This document shows positions 6,343-6,498 of a stretch of DNA of 6,498 nt, in pieces; the stretch's first letter is position 1, and each line of letters starts with the position of its first letter. Position numbers and translations under genes: made by a program. The notes beneath the pieces are model-generated. The model worked only from the letters and a program-made list of their open reading frames with translations. It was not told the origin of the DNA and ran no database searches. The stretch is from Rhodoferax sp. (GTDB lineage: Bacteria > Pseudomonadota > Gammaproteobacteria > Burkholderiales > Burkholderiaceae_C), in assembly GCA_023231075.1 (NCBI GenBank), contig JALNWC010000155.1:1-6498 (forward strand), given 5' to 3'.

Positions 6343-6345
6343 GAT
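6340..6345 (+). promoter_or_regulatory. Candidate -10 element for ahpC
   Basis: TATGAT matches TATAAT in five of six positions. The -35 position 17 bases upstream (6317-6322, tcatga) is poor, as is usual for promoters that depend on an activator such as OxyR. Transcription would begin near 6352, leaving a leader of about 65 bases that starts with the stem-loop at 6354-6380. TTGACC at 6346-6351 is a fair -35 but has no matching -10 at 16-18 bases, so I prefer TATGAT. Confidence 0.35.
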
Positions 6346-6353
6346 TTGACCTA

Positions 6354-6380
6354 TCGGTACTTTGCCGACGAAAGTACCGA
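6354..6380. repeat. Perfect 10-bp inverted repeat / stem-loop in the ahpC leader
   Basis: tcggtacttt (6354-6363) and aaagtaccga (6371-6380) are exact reverse complements around a 7-base loop gccgacg. It lies 36 bases before the ahpC ATG and, if the -10 at 6340-6345 is right, starts about two bases after the transcript's 5' end. No T-run follows, so it is not an intrinsic terminator. It could be a 5' mRNA-stabilising hairpin or a DNA operator for a dimeric regulator. Confidence 0.8.
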
Positions 6381-6407
6381 CACCTTGTTCCCTTTTCAAC
6401 CTCATCT

Positions 6408-6411
6408 GGAG
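6408..6411 (+). promoter_or_regulatory. Ribosome binding site of ahpC
   Basis: GGAG in ctggagtccct lies 5 bases before the ATG at 6417 and fixes the ahpC start. Confidence 0.7.
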
Positions 6412-6416
6412 TCCCT

Positions 6417-6498
6417 ATGTCCCTGATCAACACGCAAGTTCCCGAATTCAAAACCCAAGCTTTCCACAACGGCAAATTCGTTGAAGTCAGCAACGAAA
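6417..6498 (+). CDS. ahpC: Alkyl hydroperoxide reductase peroxiredoxin AhpC, N-terminus (cut by window edge)
   Basis: Only 27 codons are visible. They begin MSLINTQVPEFKTQAFHNGK and continue into FVEVSNE, closely matching the start of the AhpC/Prx1-type 2-Cys peroxiredoxin of E. coli (MSLINT...FKNQAFKNGEF). AhpC reduces hydrogen peroxide and organic peroxides in the cytoplasm using a peroxidatic cysteine near residue 47, recycled by AhpF or a similar reductase. Both cysteines lie beyond the window, so they cannot be checked, nor can a following ahpF. The start is supported by GGAG 5 bases upstream and by the exact family N-terminus. It is transcribed away from yaaA, another peroxide-response gene, from a shared control region. 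It is the only plus-strand gene in the window. Confidence 0.92.
   Translation, partial: MSLINTQVPEFKTQAFHNGKFVEVSNE

Larger units (their letters stand above)
6199..6416. promoter_or_regulatory. Divergent yaaA/ahpC control region
   Basis: This 218-bp gap between two outward-facing genes is clearly richer in A+T around 6281-6350 than the flanking genes. It holds, left to right: a yaaA-side leader with a seven-T run on the minus strand (6217-6223); a possible yaaA -10, TATCAT (6251-6246), about 48 bases upstream of the yaaA ATG but without a good -35; an inverted repeat attga-cta-tcaat (6287-6299); an OxyR-like array; a 10-bp palindrome tagcgcgcta (6332-6341); an ahpC -10 candidate; and a perfect stem-loop. 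Both genes must be started from here, since no other upstream sequence lies between them. Assignments of individual sites are inference. Confidence 0.7.

Noticed and set aside
6319..6426. A 35-codon frame from ATG 6319 that overlaps the ahpC start
   Set aside because: It has no Shine-Dalgarno, and the ATG lies upstream of the predicted transcript start near 6352; it looks incidental.

Overview
The window reads as chromosomal DNA of a high-GC betaproteobacterium, most likely Burkholderiales and close to Comamonadaceae (Rhodoferax/Polaromonas-like). This comes from protein wording and GC-rich codon use, not from a database search. It is compact and conserved. I see no insertion sequence, CRISPR array, tRNA, rRNA or attachment site.

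Layout. Everything from base 1 to about 6198 is on the minus strand; only the last gene is on plus. In minus-strand transcription order, right to left: yaaA (5422-6198), queF (4577-5425), a short 3' remnant of a class III adenylate/guanylate cyclase gene (4258-4572), and a GAF plus HD-GYP gene (2613-4253). A 146-bp gap with a candidate promoter follows, then tsaB (1753-2466), rimI (1259-1756), a family-4-like uracil-DNA glycosylase gene (336-1262) and the 5' end of argS (1-326, cut by the window edge). On plus, ahpC begins at 6417 and runs off the right edge.

How the genes fit together. tsaB, rimI and the UDG gene are joined by two 4-base ATGA overlaps, and argS starts 9 bp after the UDG stop, so one translation-centred operon is likely (tRNA t6A modification, protein N-acetylation, arginyl-tRNA charging, with DNA repair as passenger). 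yaaA and queF also overlap by ATGA. yaaA and ahpC diverge from one 218-bp AT-rich control region. Both families belong to the hydrogen-peroxide response, and the region holds an OxyR-like repeat, a TATGAT -10 candidate and a perfect 10-bp stem-loop near the predicted ahpC transcript start.

Best points for a second look: the divergent yaaA/ahpC control region and its stem-loop; the cyclase remnant between queF and the HD-GYP gene; the UDG-like protein that keeps its Fe-S cysteines but has changed both active-site motifs; and the large insertion between metal ligands of the HD-GYP domain. I found no clear evidence of a wholly new system.
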